Shown here one piece after another: positions 62,037 to 64,000 of a DNA stretch of 64,000 nucleotides (positions within the stretch are counted from its first letter, which is position 1; the number at the start of each line of letters is the position of its first letter). The translations under genes and the position numbers were made by a program. The notes under the pieces are model-generated. The model saw nothing but the letters and a program-made list of their open reading frames with translations, ran no database searches and was not told the DNA's origin. Source of the DNA: Babylonia areolata (Eukaryota; Mollusca; Gastropoda; Neogastropoda; Buccinidae); assembly GCF_041734735.1 (NCBI RefSeq), contig NC_134882.1:20886928-20950927 (forward strand). Direction: 5' to 3'.

Positions 62037-63515
62037 TGACCTCAGCGTGTGGTCTCTGTGAACAAAATGTGACCAGACCTTCTGTAAGTACTGCCTTTCC
62101 ATTCACACTTTCCAAATCCAGAGGGAAGCAGTCATGTTCCACTCCATGTGTAGAAGGATAAAAGCATCAGTAAGGATGAATCTTCATTTGGTCCACCAAC
62201 ACACCATGCACATTCTATCATCAGCAGTCATGGTACAAATTGTCCATGTTACATTAAGCCTAGAAAAGCAGAACCTAAAAGGACAACTTTTTGTTCCTAA
62301 ATGTTGCTGTTGATGTCTGATGTTGAGTTGTCTGATGATCACCACTGGTCAAAGACCCACTTTCCTTGTCTTATCTTAACCTGTGCAACAGCACACATTT
62401 TGTTCTCAATGTCAGCACTCACACAGATGCATGTTTACATACAAATGAAAAACACTTTACCATTTCATTGTCTTTTCAGACACACACATCTCCACCCAAC
62501 ATTGTACAGAGGACACATCTGCACATTTTTACGAACACATTAAATTGAACCAAACTCTACTGAAACAAAATAATTTGAAGGATCTCATGATTTAAGAAGA
62601 AAAAAGCTCAATTGTGCATTTACATTATTTCCCCCAAATCATCAAAAACTAAACTGGTGGCAAAATGCCTGTAACTTGGTGGAAGTTGGTCTCAGAGTAC
62701 TTCCACAGTTAACATGGATGTGGAAAATGCTTGTCAGTAATTGATTGTGCTGAAGATTTGACTTACGTGTGGACGATTCCATACTTGACATGGTTGTACA
62801 AAATGCTTGTGCTTCAGATGTGACTTTTTTCTGTATTGCATTAGTATAAACATAATTGTAGTGTGTGAATTGTACTTTGGGAGTGAGCATTGCTTGTTTA
62901 TATAGTCCTTTAGTAGCCGAGAGAGGAGACAGACTGCGATACATTTTCTTTGTCTTCTCGTCTGTCATTCCCGTAAAATTCGCCAAGTTTTTGTAATCTT
63001 ATTTACTGGGTAAAAATGTACAGTTAGTTGTAATCATCATTGAATATTACTTCTTATTCTTCTTTTTTTCTGAATACATGTATTTATTAGCTTTTGTACG
63101 TCATTCTTGGTCAGTTTCTGGAGCTGACAGGTGTGCTGCACTCTGTTGATTGAAATCTCAAAGCATGTTTGTCTCTAAAGTAGTAGTCTAGATTTGTTTT
63201 AAAGATTTTCAACAGATTTTTTTCCCCTCATGTTTTGAACGATTTTTCACGCATCTGTGATGCCAGTGCTGGTATGTTTGTTTTTCACAAAGTTTTTTTT
63301 TCAAGTGATCCAAATGAATCAGCTTCCCTGCAATTCTTCTGGACTTGTGCAGACATCCCTCCCCCTTGTAGCACTTCCAGCTGCCTGCAGGTGGTGAATA
63401 CCATGATAACTTGAGTGTGGGCTCTGAATAACCCACAGCACAGCCGTGATGGATATCACAGAGAGGCTTTCACAGGGAGGTGTTCTAGCACACCCCCTTG
63501 AGTAGTGCAGGGCTG
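62037..63515 (+). other. KIF4 3' untranslated region and downstream flank
   Basis: Noncoding, AT-rich, without a repeat array until about 63520. I see no canonical AATAAA. The variant ATTAAA at about 62539 could be a poly(A) signal. No other gene is recognised here. Confidence 0.45.
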
Positions 63516-63519
63516 TTCT

Positions 63520-63950
63520 TGTGGATAACGTGGAGGTGTTCTACTATCCAGAGAGGTCCTTGTGGATAATGTGTTCTACTATCCAGAGAGGTCCTTGTGG
63601 ATAAAGTGGTGTTCTACTATCCAGAGAGGTCCTTGTGGGTCCATGGAGGGTTCTATCCAGAGAGGTCCTTGTGGATGACCTGAGGGTGTTCTACTATCCA
63701 GAGGTCCTTAAAAACATGGTGTTCTACTATCCAGAGGTCCTTGAAAACCTGGTGTTCTACTATCCAGAGGTCCTTGTGGATGACCTGGGGGTGTTTTACT
63801 ATCCAGAGGTCCTTAAAAACCTGGTGTTATGCTATCCAGAGAGGTCCTTGTGGATGGCTTGTGGGCGTTCTATCCATAGAAGTCCTTGTGGATGACCTGG
63901 AGGTATTCTACTATCCAGAGAGGTCCTTGTAGATTGGAGGGGATCTACTT
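63520..63950 (+). repeat. About 30-45-bp minisatellite downstream of KIF4 (about 11 copies)
   Basis: Unit: gttctactatccagagagg plus tccttgtggatgacctgg. Reading frames through it are repeat-driven. Confidence 0.9.
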
Positions 63951-64000
63951 GATGATCCACAAGACAGGTATCCCAGTGAACATGTCCCAGTAAGCAACCT

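Overview
This is invertebrate nuclear DNA, most likely from a caenogastropod mollusc. That placement is inferred from the dispersed SINE and LINE families and from gene architecture, with no database search. The window is essentially one host gene on the + strand: a kinesin-4 / chromokinesin (KIF4) spread over about 58.6 kb. I could place 18 coding exons from 3425 to 62036. They join in one continuous frame of 2616 nt (871 codons plus stop), and every junction has GT/AG sites and matching phase. The exons encode the motor (P-loop, switch I, switch II), a coiled-coil stalk, the cysteine-rich CXC domain and a short basic tail. Compared with vertebrate KIF4 (about 1230 residues), the distal coiled coil of roughly 350 residues is not found. 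It would belong between exon 16 (ends 52418) and exon 17 (starts 60030).

Introns make up more than 95 percent of the locus. 1-3420: a composite LINE with repeated 5' monomers, an ORF1 PHD-like piece and an ORF2 endonuclease piece, invaded by a minus-strand LINE 3' end. Intron 2 (4415-11012): a second LINE fragment and an RTE-like LINE with an uninterrupted 1060-codon ORF. Intron 3: a decayed piggyBac transposase. Intron 4 (15511-21975): an RTE-like LINE carrying three nested insertions, a SINE, a short DNA transposon and a minus-strand LINE piece. Intron 6: a piggyBac-type MITE and a SINE split by a LINE. Intron 8 (26353-32646): an inverted copy of the intron 4 LINE. Intron 10: a TTAA-flanked transposon with a Mutator-like transposase remnant. 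Intron 12: CR1/L2-type LINE remnants. Intron 13: an old LTR-retrotransposon fossil with a LINE inside it. Intron 14: several SINEs. Intron 16: a piggyBac-type MITE, a SINE and a minus-strand LINE with a 953-codon RT/RNase H ORF.

The most striking pattern is that minisatellites sit directly against splice sites at about half of the exon edges. In several cases the repeat unit itself contains the exon edge and the splice site. The clearest are the exon 3 donor (60 bp x 7), exon 4 donor (64 bp x 4), exon 9 acceptor (about 50 bp x 23), exon 15 acceptor (38 bp x 30) and exon 17 acceptor (four further copies). Each array is a row of decoy donors or acceptors beside one working site. Many of the acceptors concerned have UG-rich tracts in place of pyrimidine tracts. 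This splice-edge-anchored repeat expansion is the best candidate for something undescribed here.
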